NCBI GenBank assembly: GCA_900550925.1
Contig: URTU01000029.1
Coordinates: 1 to 19,625, forward strand
Direction: 5' to 3'
DNA: 19,625 bases
Origin: an uncultured Alistipes sp.
GTDB taxonomy: Bacteria > Bacteroidota > Bacteroidia > Bacteroidales > Rikenellaceae
Shown: one piece after another, positions 1 to 7,053 of the stretch
How positions within the stretch are numbered: position 1 is the stretch's first letter
How the letters are laid out: each line of letters opens with the position of its first letter
Position numbers and translations under genes: made by a program
Notes under the pieces: model-generated
Database searches by the model: none
What the model was told of the DNA's origin: nothing
Seen by the model: only the letters and a program-made list of their open reading frames with translations

Positions 1-1052
1 CCGCCGTACATGGCCCGCACCTGCGGCAGGGTGACATGGCTCTCGTCGATCACCATCAGGTAGTCCGACGGGAAGTAATCGAGCAGGCAGAAAGGGCGAC
101 TCCCCTCGCTGCGGCCGTCGAAATAGCGCGAATAGTTCTCGATGCCGGAGCAGTAGCCCAGCTCCTTGATCATCTCGAGGTCGTACTCGACACGCTGCTT
201 GATGCGCTGGGCCTCGACGTTGCGGCCGGCATTCTCGAAAAAGGCGATCCGCTTGCCCAGATCGAGCTGTATCTGCTTCACTGCCGAAGCTATGCGCTCC
301 TTGGTCGTCACGAAGAGGTTGGCCGGGAAGATCGTCGCGCGGTCGAGCGTCTCGAGCCGCTGGCCGCTTACAGGATCTATGCGCTGGATCTGTTCGATCT
401 CGTCGTCGAAGAACATCACCCGCAGCGTCGTGTCGCCGAAGGCCTGCATCACATCTATCGTATCGCCGTTGACACGGAACGTCGCCGACGACAGTACGCT
501 TTCGGTACGCGTATAGAGCGCCTCGACCAGCCGGTACAAGAAGACCTTCCGGCTCACCACGTCTCCGACCTTGATTTCGATCGACGTGGCATGGAAATCG
601 GCCGGATTGCCGATGCCGTAGAGGCACGACACGCTCGAAACCACAATGACGTCGCGGCGCCCGCTCAGAAGTGCCGACGTGGCGCTCAGACGCATCTTCT
701 CGATCTCATCGTTGATCGAGAGATCCTTCTCGATATATGTATCCGTCGATGGGAGATAGGCCTCGGGCTGGTAGTAGTCGTAATACGAAACGAAATACTC
801 GACGGCATTCTCCGGAAAAAAGTTCTTGAATTCGCCGTACAGCTGCGCCGCCAGGGTCTTGTTGTGGCTCAGCACCAGCGTCGGGCGGTTGAGTTGCGCG
901 ATGACGTTGGCCACCGTAAATGTCTTGCCCGACCCCGTAACACCCAACAGCGTATTATGTTTGCTGTGGTTGCGGATCGAACTCACCAGTTCGGCAATCG
1001 CTTCCGGCTGATCGCCCGTAGGCTGATATTCGGAGACCAGTTTGAAATCCAT
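1..1052 (-). CDS. uvrB: Excinuclease ABC subunit B (N-terminal part, cut by window edge)
   Basis: UvrB is the damage-verifying helicase-like subunit of nucleotide excision repair; it is loaded by UvrA and then recruits UvrC. Translating the - strand from the ATG at 1052-1050 gives MDFKLVSEYQPTGDQPEAI, an unbroken frame of 350 residues running off the left edge, about half of the usual ~670. Visible motifs are the Walker A GVTGSGKT (residues 37-44), the DNA-gripping beta-hairpin YYDYYQPEAY (91-100) and the Walker B-like DESH (336-339). The truncation comes from the window boundary, not a mutation. The start is fixed by the conserved N-terminus and by AGGAG just upstream (AGGAGTTATG), unusually close to the ATG. 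A TAnnTTTG promoter element lies about 80 bases upstream, so the gene is probably transcribed separately from the dCMP deaminase gene behind it. Confidence 0.97.
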   Translation of the reverse strand, partial: MDFKLVSEYQPTGDQPEAIAELVSSIRNHSKHNTLLGVTGSGKTFTVANVIAQLNRPTLVLSHNKTLAAQLYGEFKNFFPENAVEYFVSYYDYYQPEAYLPSTDTYIEKDLSINDEIEKMRLSATSALLSGRRDVIVVSSVSCLYGIGNPADFHATSIEIKVGDVVSRKVFLYRLVEALYTRTESVLSSATFRVNGDTIDVMQAFGDTTLRVMFFDDEIEQIQRIDPVSGQRLETLDRATIFPANLFVTTKERIASAVKQIQLDLGKRIAFFENAGRNVEAQRIKQRVEYDLEMIKELGYCSGIENYSRYFDGRSEGSRPFCLLDYFPSDYLMVIDESHVTLPQVRAMYG

Positions 1053-1130
1053 AACTCCTGACAGTAACGGTGGCTGCAAAACAGATCGGCACCCCCACGA
1101 CGGGCCGCGCCGCGCACGCCACACCTTTTA

Positions 1131-1138
1131 CAAATATA
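1131..1138 (-). promoter_or_regulatory. Bacteroidetes-type -7 promoter element of uvrB
   Basis: The - strand reads TATATTTG, an exact match to the Bacteroidetes consensus TAnnTTTG. It would start transcription about 70 bases before the uvrB ATG. I see no clear TTG at the -33 distance; a GC-rich hairpin from the end of the preceding gene occupies that position. Confidence 0.6.
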
Positions 1139-1155
1139 CGAAATATTCCCGACCC

Positions 1156-1169
1156 GCCGGCATTCCGGC
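1156..1169 (-). terminator. Possible weak hairpin terminator after the dCMP deaminase gene
   Basis: GCCGG-CATT-CCGGC forms a 5-bp hairpin nine bases beyond the deaminase stop codon. There is no U-tract, only GGAATATTT some bases later, so this is at best a weak or factor-assisted terminator for the smpB-tsaB-deaminase unit. Confidence 0.3.
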
Positions 1170-1177
1170 CGACGGAA

Positions 1178-1606
1178 TCACACCTCAACCTTGACAATCT
1201 CGATGCCCACGCGCCGCAACAGCGCAAGGCCATCGTCGGAGTGGTAGTCGTCGCAATAGACGACACGTTTGATGCCGGCCTGTATGATCAGCTTCGAACA
1301 CTCGATACAGGGCGAGGCCGTGATGTAAAGCGTCGCGCCATCGCAGTTGTTGGCACTCTTGGCCACCTTCGTTATGGCATTTGCCTCGGCGTGCAGGACA
1401 TACGGCTTGGTCTTGCCCGCCTCGTCCTCGCAGACGTTCTCGAACCCCGACGGCGTACCGTTGTAACCGTCCGAAATGATCATCTTGTCCTTGACGATCA
1501 GCGCCCCCACCTGCCGGCGTACACAATAGGAATTTTCGGCCCAGATCTTCGCCATGCGTATGTAACGCGAATCCAACTGCCGCTGCTTCTCCTCCTGATA
1601 ACCCAT
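1178..1606 (-). CDS. Deoxycytidylate (dCMP) deaminase, zinc-dependent
   Basis: This is a 142-residue member of the cytidine/deoxycytidylate deaminase superfamily. dCMP deaminases convert dCMP to dUMP, the precursor for thymidylate. The zinc site is complete: HAEAN (His72, Glu74 as proton shuttle) and PCIEC (Cys100, Cys103). The segments RRQVGALIVKD and SDGYNGTPSGFENVC are typical of dCMP deaminases rather than tRNA-adenosine or free-cytidine deaminases. The ATG at 1606 is chosen because the N-terminal QLDSRYIRMAKIW stretch resembles Bacteroidetes homologues as I recall them; an internal Met18 is possible but would remove it. The start lies seven bases after the tsaB stop, so the genes are co-transcribed. 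It would act in cytosolic dNTP metabolism. Substrate preference (dCMP versus other cytidine species) is inferred from family resemblance. Confidence 0.9.
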   Translation of the reverse strand: MGYQEEKQRQLDSRYIRMAKIWAENSYCVRRQVGALIVKDKMIISDGYNGTPSGFENVCEDEAGKTKPYVLHAEANAITKVAKSANNCDGATLYITASPCIECSKLIIQAGIKRVVYCDDYHSDDGLALLRRVGIEIVKVEV

Positions 1607-1612
1607 GACTCT

Positions 1613-2320
1613 CTAAAATATCTTTTTCTTTGACACCGTGATCACGAAATCCTTCAGATAGAAGGGCTCGAAATAGGCCACATCCTCCGTCCGGCCCTCG
1701 TCCAGCGCCCGCTGCGCCAGACGTGCCATGCCGCGTGCCGACGGCTTGACGTCGATCAGCTTCACCGACGGCGGCATCGTCCCGACACACTTCGCGGCAC
1801 CGTTGCCGAAGATCACGAACTCCGAGGCCGCAGCGATCTCATCCCTGAAGCTCTCCGCGTCGATCACCTTGGCCTCGACCTCGCTTTTCGCCACGCCGCG
1901 GCCGTCGAACAGCTGCGTATAGACCTCCATGCGGCGGGCGTCGATCATCGGGCAGAGCGTTGCCGTTTCGATCGAATCGATATCTACAATTCCGGCCTCG
2001 TTGTCCTCGATGGCCACCTCGACCAGCGAATCGAGCGACCCGACGGCAATCAGCGGAATCCCAAGTCCGTAGCACAGCCCCTTGGCAAACGATACGCCGA
2101 TGCGCAAACCGGTATATGACCCCGGGCCCTTGCCGACGGCCACGGCGTCGAGCTCCCTTGTCGAGAGATTGCGCTCACGAAGCATCTCGTCGACATACAC
2201 CGCAACATTGCGGGCATGATCCCGGCCGTCGCTCTCACGCAACGCCGTCAACTGCCCGTCCTCGGCCAGCCCCACCGAACAGACATCGGTTCCCGTTTCG
2301 ATACAAAGTATCAATCCCAT
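1613..2320 (-). CDS. tsaB: tRNA threonylcarbamoyladenosine (t6A) biosynthesis protein TsaB
   Basis: This is a 235-residue protein of the TsaB/YeaZ family, a degenerate ASKHA-fold relative of TsaD. TsaB dimerises with TsaD and, with TsaE and TsaC, makes the t6A modification at position 37 of ANN-decoding tRNAs. The signature GKGPGSYTGLRIG (residues 63-75) is intact, followed by the helix SFAKGLCYGLGIPL and the usual S-L-D segment. The N-terminus LILCIETGTDVCSVGL is the family's first beta-hairpin. The ATG at 2320 follows AGGAGTT, the same close-set AGGAGTTATGG seen at uvrB. It starts ten bases after smpB ends, so translation and transcription are probably coupled with smpB. Both products serve translation: tRNA modification and ribosome rescue. 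Confidence 0.93.
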   Translation of the reverse strand: MGLILCIETGTDVCSVGLAEDGQLTALRESDGRDHARNVAVYVDEMLRERNLSTRELDAVAVGKGPGSYTGLRIGVSFAKGLCYGLGIPLIAVGSLDSLVEVAIEDNEAGIVDIDSIETATLCPMIDARRMEVYTQLFDGRGVAKSEVEAKVIDAESFRDEIAAASEFVIFGNGAAKCVGTMPPSVKLIDVKPSARGMARLAQRALDEGRTEDVAYFEPFYLKDFVITVSKKKIF

Positions 2321-2330
2321 AACTCCTGAT

Positions 2331-2786
2331 TTATCGTTTCATTGCCCGATCCATTTCGCGGCGGGCATCCTTGTCCTTTATGTAATCGCGCTTGTCGTAG
2401 TTCTTGCGGCCGCGGGCCAACCCTATGACCACCTTCGCCAGACCGCGCTCGTTGAGAAACATCCGCAACCCGACAACCGTCAGACCCTTGTCCTGCAGCG
2501 CCCGCTCCAGCTTCACCAGTTCGCGGCGGTTCAGCAGCAGCTTGCGGTCACGCTTCGGGATGTGGTTGTTGTAGGTGCCCCACTTGTACTCGTTGATGTT
2601 CACCCCGCGGATCCACAGCTCACCGCGGTCGAAATAGCAGTAGCTGTCCGACATCGAGGCCTTCCCCAGCCGGATCGACTTGATCTCGGTCCCAACCAGC
2701 ACGATGCCGGCCGTGTACTGTTCGAGAATCTCGTAGTCGAACGTCGCACGCTTGTTGCGAATGTTTATGTTCCTGTAATCTGCCAT
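2331..2786 (-). CDS. smpB: SsrA-binding protein SmpB
   Basis: SmpB binds tmRNA (SsrA) and delivers it to stalled ribosomes for trans-translation. The 151-residue product has the usual family length. It shows an oligonucleotide-binding barrel with IRNKRATFDYEIL near the start, GTEIKSIRLGKAS (about residues 33-45), and the tmRNA-contact region INEYKWGTYNNHIPKRDRKLL (about 64-85). It ends with the basic tail GRKNYDKRDYIKDKDARRE, which folds into the empty mRNA channel. The start at 2786 gives the expected N-terminus MADYRNINIRNKRA. A TAnnTTTG element ends 17 bases upstream, so the leader is very short. It is the first gene of a three-gene - strand unit with tsaB and the dCMP deaminase gene. The tmRNA gene itself is not in this window. 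Confidence 0.97.
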   Translation of the reverse strand: MADYRNINIRNKRATFDYEILEQYTAGIVLVGTEIKSIRLGKASMSDSYCYFDRGELWIRGVNINEYKWGTYNNHIPKRDRKLLLNRRELVKLERALQDKGLTVVGLRMFLNERGLAKVVIGLARGRKNYDKRDYIKDKDARREMDRAMKR

Positions 2787-2802
2787 AATTCTTATCGAAC
2801 CA

Positions 2803-2836
2803 CAAAGATACGCAGAAAAACCGAAAGTGTACGCAA
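2803..2836 (-). promoter_or_regulatory. Promoter of the smpB-tsaB-deaminase unit
   Basis: The - strand carries TATCTTTG (2810-2803), an exact TAnnTTTG -7 element. A TTG at 2836-2834 could be the -33 element, but the spacing of 23 bases is a little long. Transcription would begin near 2797, leaving a leader of only about ten bases before the smpB ATG. Confidence 0.65.
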
Positions 2837-3034
2837 TCGGCTGCCCGATCGACCGATATTTTCATCTTTCCGACCGGGGCAACACTCCGCGAATAGCCGC
2901 TGACGAGCATTGTTAACTGCCGTAGCATAACGACCGCCCCATCACCCACCCGTCTCGGCATACCCGCCGACACCCGCCCATACGCCACACTCCGAAGCGC
3001 GGCAACGCACGAATCGGAATTACACGTCCGTATG

Positions 3035-3053
3035 GCGGCGTTTTTTAAGCCGC
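3035..3053 (+). other. Hairpin with T-tract, possible orphan terminator
   Basis: GCGGC (3035-3039) pairs with GCCGC (3049-3053) around the loop GTTTTTTAA, followed by GATTTTTG. An alternative longer-range stem pairs CCGCCCATAC (2974-2983) with GTATGGCGG (3030-3038), one base bulged, followed by CG and six T. Either could terminate a + strand transcript, but no + strand gene or clear promoter lies upstream. The T-run is shared with the -33 element of the next promoter. Confidence 0.35.
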
Positions 3054-3057
3054 GATT

Positions 3058-3088
3058 TTTGCAGTAACAAATAAAAGAGTTACATTTG
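3058..3088 (+). promoter_or_regulatory. Promoter of the DUF349-pyrG-yidC unit
   Basis: TTTG (3058-3061), a 19-base spacer, then TACATTTG (3081-3088) matches the Bacteroidetes -33/-7 consensus (TTTG, about 19 bases, TAnnTTTG) exactly in both boxes and in spacing. Transcription should start near 3094, giving a leader of about 70 bases before the ATG at 3164. This also excludes the upstream TTG at 3086 as a translation start, because it lies inside the -7 box. Confidence 0.8.
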
Positions 3089-3163
3089 CAAGATAAACTA
3101 TCTTACTTGTGCCGCACCTTGCCGGGTCCGGCCGCCAAGCAAGACCCTAAACATTTTGAGTGT

Positions 3164-5236
3164 ATGGATACCGTTATTCCGAACCAGTCTGTTCCAGAGG
3201 AACACGTCAGCATTGCTGAAGATGCGAAACAAACTACCGTAGAACAACCGGCAGCAGAATCCCCTGCACAAGCAGCCGCAACCGTTCCCGAACCCGCCCG
3301 CCCGGCCGAACCCGCAGCCGCAGAGCAACCGGCTCCCCAAGAAGAGAAGGCCGAAGAGGTCAAGATAGACTTCTCGGACGAGGAGGCACAGCTGGCTTCC
3401 GAAAACGCAGGCATCGACCTCGGCGAAGCAACCCCCGAAGAGGAGGAGGCCGAAGAGTCCAAGGCGGCCGATCCGAAGGCTGCAGCCGACGATACGCCCG
3501 ACCTCACCGGAAAATCGAAGCCGGAACTGGTCGAGATCTTCGCACAGCTGCTCGAAACAAAACCCATACAGAGCCTCCGCGCCCAGGCCGAGGCAATCAA
3601 AGTGGCATTCTACAAACTGCGCCGAGCCGAGATCGAAGCCCAGCGCAAGGAGTTCGTCGAGACGGGCGGCAAGGAGGAGGATTTCGTTCCGGCCGTGGAC
3701 GGCGACGAAGCAAACCTCAAGGAGCTCTTCCAGCGCTACCGCAGGAAGCGTGACGAGTTCATGGCAAATCTCGAACGTACCAAGGAGGAGAACCTCAAGA
3801 TAAAACTGCAGATCATCGAGGAGCTGAAGGAGCTGGTCAACAGCGACGAAACCCTCAACCATACCTTCAACAAGTTCCGCGAACTGCAACAGAAGTGGCG
3901 CGATACGGGCGTTGTCCCCCAGGCCAATGTCAAGGACCTGTGGGAGACCTACAACATGCATGTCGAGAACTTCTACAACTTCATCAAGATAAACAAGGAG
4001 CTGCGTGACCTCGACCTGAAGAAGAACTATGAGATCAAGACCTCGCTGTGCGAACAGGCCGAAGCCCTCATACTCGAACCTTCGATCGTCACGGCCTTCC
4101 GCAAGCTGCAGAAACTCCACGACGAGTGGCGCGAAACGGGTCCCGTAGCCAACGAATACAAGGAGGCTCTCTGGGAGCGCTTCAAACAGGCCAGCTCGCG
4201 CATAAACAAGCAGCATCAGGAGTATTTCGAACAGCTCAAGGCCGAACAGCAGAAAAACCTCGAGCTCAAACGCGAACTCTGCGTCAAGACCGAAGAGCTT
4301 TCGCAGCAAATCCTCACCTCGCGCAAGGAGTGGAACAAGGCCAATGACCAGCTGCTCGAAATCCAGAAAGTCTGGAAGACCATAGGTTTCGCACCAAAAA
4401 AGGAGAATACGCAGATCTACGAGCGTTTCCGCACGGCCTGCGACAAGTTCTTCGCAGCCAAACGCGATTTCTACTCGCAGCTCAAGACCGAAATGGACCA
4501 CAACCTCCAGGTCAAGACCGAGATCTGCGAGGCCGCCGAAGCAATCATGGACAGCGACGACTGGAAGAAGACTACCGACGAACTGATCGCCCTCCAGAAA
4601 CGCTGGAAAGAGACCGGTGCCGTCGCCCGCCGCTATTCGGATGCCATCTGGAAACGGTTCCGCGCCGCCTGCGACCACTTCTTCGAGCGCAAGGCCGCCC
4701 ACTTCTCGTCGGTCGACAACGAATACGGCCAGAACCTCGAACGCAAACGCGAACTGCTCGAAAAAATGAAGGCCTGCGACATTCAGGAGGGCGGTTACGA
4801 CGCCATCAAGGAGTTCCAGCGCCAGTGGAGCCAGATCGGGTTCGTGCCCATCAAGATGAAGGATGCCCTCCAGAAGGAGTACAAGGAGGTTGTCGATGCC
4901 ATGTTTGCCACCCTGCGCGGATCGGAACACGACCGCTCGATGGACCGTTTCCGCAACAAGATCTCCTCGCTCAAGGGATCGGGAGACAAACGCCTCCGCG
5001 CCGAGCGCGAACGCCTCTACAACAAGGTCCGCCAGCTCGAATCGGACATCGCCCTGCTCGAAAACAACATCGGCTTCTTCTCGCGTTCGAAAAACGCCGA
5101 GGCCATGATCCAGGACGTTCAGGCCAAGATCGCCAAGGCCAAAGCCGACATGGCCGAAGCCATCGAGAAGGTCAAACTCATCGACCGCCAGGAGCAGGAA
5201 CAGGCACAGGAGCCGGAACAGCCCGAACAGAAATAG
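3164..5236 (+). CDS. DUF349-repeat protein, function unknown
   Basis: The product has 690 residues, counting from the ATG at 3164 (MDTVIPNQSVPEEHVS). Residues 1 to about 120 are low-complexity and rich in Ala, Pro and Glu, probably disordered and strongly acidic. From about 200 to 600 come five helical repeats of 74-82 residues that match the DUF349 family (Pfam PF03993). Each has a core Q-x-x-W or similar, then G-x-V/A-P or a related turn, then an L/I-W/Y-x-x-F/Y helix. The key Trp residues are at 245, 322, 404, 481 and 555. A charged coiled-coil-like tail follows (about 620-690), ending EQEQAQEPEQPEQK. There is no signal peptide or membrane segment, so a cytosolic protein is likely. No activity is known to me for this family in Bacteroidetes. 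It leads an apparent operon with pyrG (61-base gap) and yidC. The family call is secure; any function would be guesswork. Confidence 0.88.
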   Translation: MDTVIPNQSVPEEHVSIAEDAKQTTVEQPAAESPAQAAATVPEPARPAEPAAAEQPAPQEEKAEEVKIDFSDEEAQLASENAGIDLGEATPEEEEAEESKAADPKAAADDTPDLTGKSKPELVEIFAQLLETKPIQSLRAQAEAIKVAFYKLRRAEIEAQRKEFVETGGKEEDFVPAVDGDEANLKELFQRYRRKRDEFMANLERTKEENLKIKLQIIEELKELVNSDETLNHTFNKFRELQQKWRDTGVVPQANVKDLWETYNMHVENFYNFIKINKELRDLDLKKNYEIKTSLCEQAEALILEPSIVTAFRKLQKLHDEWRETGPVANEYKEALWERFKQASSRINKQHQEYFEQLKAEQQKNLELKRELCVKTEELSQQILTSRKEWNKANDQLLEIQKVWKTIGFAPKKENTQIYERFRTACDKFFAAKRDFYSQLKTEMDHNLQVKTEICEAAEAIMDSDDWKKTTDELIALQKRWKETGAVARRYSDAIWKRFRAACDHFFERKAAHFSSVDNEYGQNLERKRELLEKMKACDIQEGGYDAIKEFQRQWSQIGFVPIKMKDALQKEYKEVVDAMFATLRGSEHDRSMDRFRNKISSLKGSGDKRLRAERERLYNKVRQLESDIALLENNIGFFSRSKNAEAMIQDVQAKIAKAKADMAEAIEKVKLIDRQEQEQAQEPEQPEQK

Positions 5237-5297
5237 CCGGCCGACACTCTCTTAACGAAAACATTACGACAACATACAGAATAAACCATACATTACA

Positions 5298-6941
5298 ATG
5301 AGCAAAACGGTAGTGACAAAACCCAAATACATCTTTGTGACCGGAGGCGTGGTCTCATCACTGGGCAAAGGCATCATTTCGTCGTCCATTGCCCGGCTGC
5401 TTCAGGCCCGCGGCTATTCGGTGACCATACAGAAACTCGACCCGTACATCAACGTAGACCCCGGTACGCTCAACCCGTACGAACACGGTGAATGCTATGT
5501 CACCGACGACGGTACAGAAACCGACCTCGACCTGGGCCATTACGAACGATTCACCTCGATAGCCACCTCGAAGGCCAACAACGTCACAACCGGAAAAATA
5601 TACCAGAGCGTTATAAACAAGGAGCGTAAGGGCGAATATCTCGGAAAGACCGTTCAGGTCATCCCGCACATAACCGACGAAATCAAACGACGCATACAGC
5701 TGCTCGCCGCAAAGAAGATCTATGACGTCATCGTCACCGAAATCGGTGGTACGGTCGGCGATATCGAATCGCTGCCGTTCATCGAGGCCGTGCGTCAACT
5801 GCGCTACTCGCTCGGATACCACAATACGGTTCTGGTGCACCTGACACTCATCCCGTACATGTCGGCCAGCGGCGAACTCAAGACAAAGCCTACGCAGCAT
5901 TCGGTCAAGGCGCTGCTCGAGAACGGTCTCCAGCCCGATATCCTCGTCCTGCGTACCGAACACCACCTTTCGCTCGAGATGCGCCGAAAGGTGGCGCTCT
6001 TCTGCAACGTCGACCCGCATGCCGTGGTCGAGTCGATCGACGTGCCGACAATCTACGAGGTGCCTCTCAAAATGCATGAACAGCACCTCGACGAGGTCGT
6101 TCTCGAAAAACTCGACCTGCCCTACGATCAGGAACCCGACATGGAGGGCTGGAAAACATTCGTCGACAAGGTCAAGAACCCCTCGAAACGTGTCGACATA
6201 GCTCTGGTCGGCAAATATACCGAGCTGCCCGATGCCTACAAGTCGATCTCCGAATCATTCATCCACGCCGGCGCCGTCAACGACTGCAAGGTCAAACTGC
6301 ACTACGTGAACTCCGAAAAGGTGACCCCCGCCACCGTTGACGAAATGCTCGGCCAGATGAGCGGAATACTCGTCGCCCCTGGATTCGGAAGCCGCGGTAT
6401 CGAAGGCAAACTCATAGCCGTACAGTACGCCCGCGAAAACAAGATACCGTTCTTCGGAATCTGCCTCGGAATGCAGTGCGCCGTCATCGAGTTCGCCCGC
6501 AACGTCCTCGGATATGCCGATGCAAACTCCAGCGAAATGTGTCAGACCGCCCATCCGGTGATCGACCTGATGGAGGAGCAGAAAGGTATCACCGAAAAGG
6601 GCGGTACGATGCGTCTGGGAGCATATCCCTGCTGCCTCGACCCACACTCGAAGGTCAGCAAGGCTTACAATGCAACTACCATCTCGGAGCGACACCGCCA
6701 CCGTTACGAGTTCAACAACGACTATCTCGACGAATTCGAGGCCGCCGGAATGCATGCCGTCGGCATCAATCCCGATACGGATCTGGTCGAAGTCATCGAA
6801 CTCGACAACCATCCGTGGTTCGTCGGCACGCAGTATCACCCCGAATACCGCAGTACGGTTCTCAATCCGCACCCGTTGTTCGTGGCATTCGTCGCCGCCG
6901 CTCTAAAATACCAGGACGAGAAAAACCAATCCACAAAATAG
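5298..6941 (+). CDS. pyrG: CTP synthase (glutamine-hydrolysing)
   Basis: CTP synthase aminates UTP to CTP using ATP and glutamine, the last step of pyrimidine nucleotide synthesis. The 547 residues match the family length (E. coli 545). The synthase domain begins KYIFVTGGVVSSLGKG, with the P-loop lysine at Lys24, then VDPGTLNPYEHGE (53-65) and DLDLGHYERF (76-85). The class-I glutamine amidotransferase domain occupies the last ~245 residues. It has the nucleophile in GICLGMQ (Cys389) and the His/Glu pair in QYHPEY (His514, Glu516), so the triad is complete. The ATG at 5298 is preceded by AT-rich sequence without a Shine-Dalgarno, normal for this phylum. There is no promoter match in the 61-base gap before it, so it is probably read from the promoter at 3058-3088. 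CTP made here also feeds phospholipid synthesis. Confidence 0.98.
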   Translation: MSKTVVTKPKYIFVTGGVVSSLGKGIISSSIARLLQARGYSVTIQKLDPYINVDPGTLNPYEHGECYVTDDGTETDLDLGHYERFTSIATSKANNVTTGKIYQSVINKERKGEYLGKTVQVIPHITDEIKRRIQLLAAKKIYDVIVTEIGGTVGDIESLPFIEAVRQLRYSLGYHNTVLVHLTLIPYMSASGELKTKPTQHSVKALLENGLQPDILVLRTEHHLSLEMRRKVALFCNVDPHAVVESIDVPTIYEVPLKMHEQHLDEVVLEKLDLPYDQEPDMEGWKTFVDKVKNPSKRVDIALVGKYTELPDAYKSISESFIHAGAVNDCKVKLHYVNSEKVTPATVDEMLGQMSGILVAPGFGSRGIEGKLIAVQYARENKIPFFGICLGMQCAVIEFARNVLGYADANSSEMCQTAHPVIDLMEEQKGITEKGGTMRLGAYPCCLDPHSKVSKAYNATTISERHRHRYEFNNDYLDEFEAAGMHAVGINPDTDLVEVIELDNHPWFVGTQYHPEYRSTVLNPHPLFVAFVAAALKYQDEKNQSTK

Positions 6942-7053
6942 ACCGTTTCACCCCCGCCGACGGACCACGACCGTAAAACCGAAAAGACAATCAACGGTTA
7001 CAATACGTCTGTTCCGCACCGCTCAAGAAAAGTAACAGTAACGAACACTCTCA

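Larger units (their letters stand above)
2787..3163. other. Divergent intergenic region between smpB and the DUF349 gene
   Basis: These 377 bases hold two divergent promoters (at 2803-2836 and 3058-3088) and about 220 bases between them with no gene I can support. The middle is strikingly C-rich on the + strand (2930-2990), with runs of three or four C. It carries a motif that recurs near 14972. Hairpins lie at 2974-2983/3030-3038 and 3035-3053, directly upstream of the + strand promoter. The segment from about 3094 to 3163 is the leader of the DUF349 gene and includes a weak CTTGC/GCAAG stem (3118-3122 with 3139-3143). Confidence 0.6.

Noticed and set aside
1..1052. uvrB as a pseudogene because it is half length.
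   Set aside because: The frame is intact to the window edge; the shortening is due to the boundary.
2620..2988. A 122-codon - strand open frame covering the smpB promoter and start.
   Set aside because: It runs through the smpB promoter and into smpB in another frame; no family resemblance.
3086..3163. N-terminal extension of the DUF349 protein from a TTG at 3086.
   Set aside because: The TTG lies inside the -7 promoter box, so it would not be in the mRNA; the ATG at 3164 is used instead.
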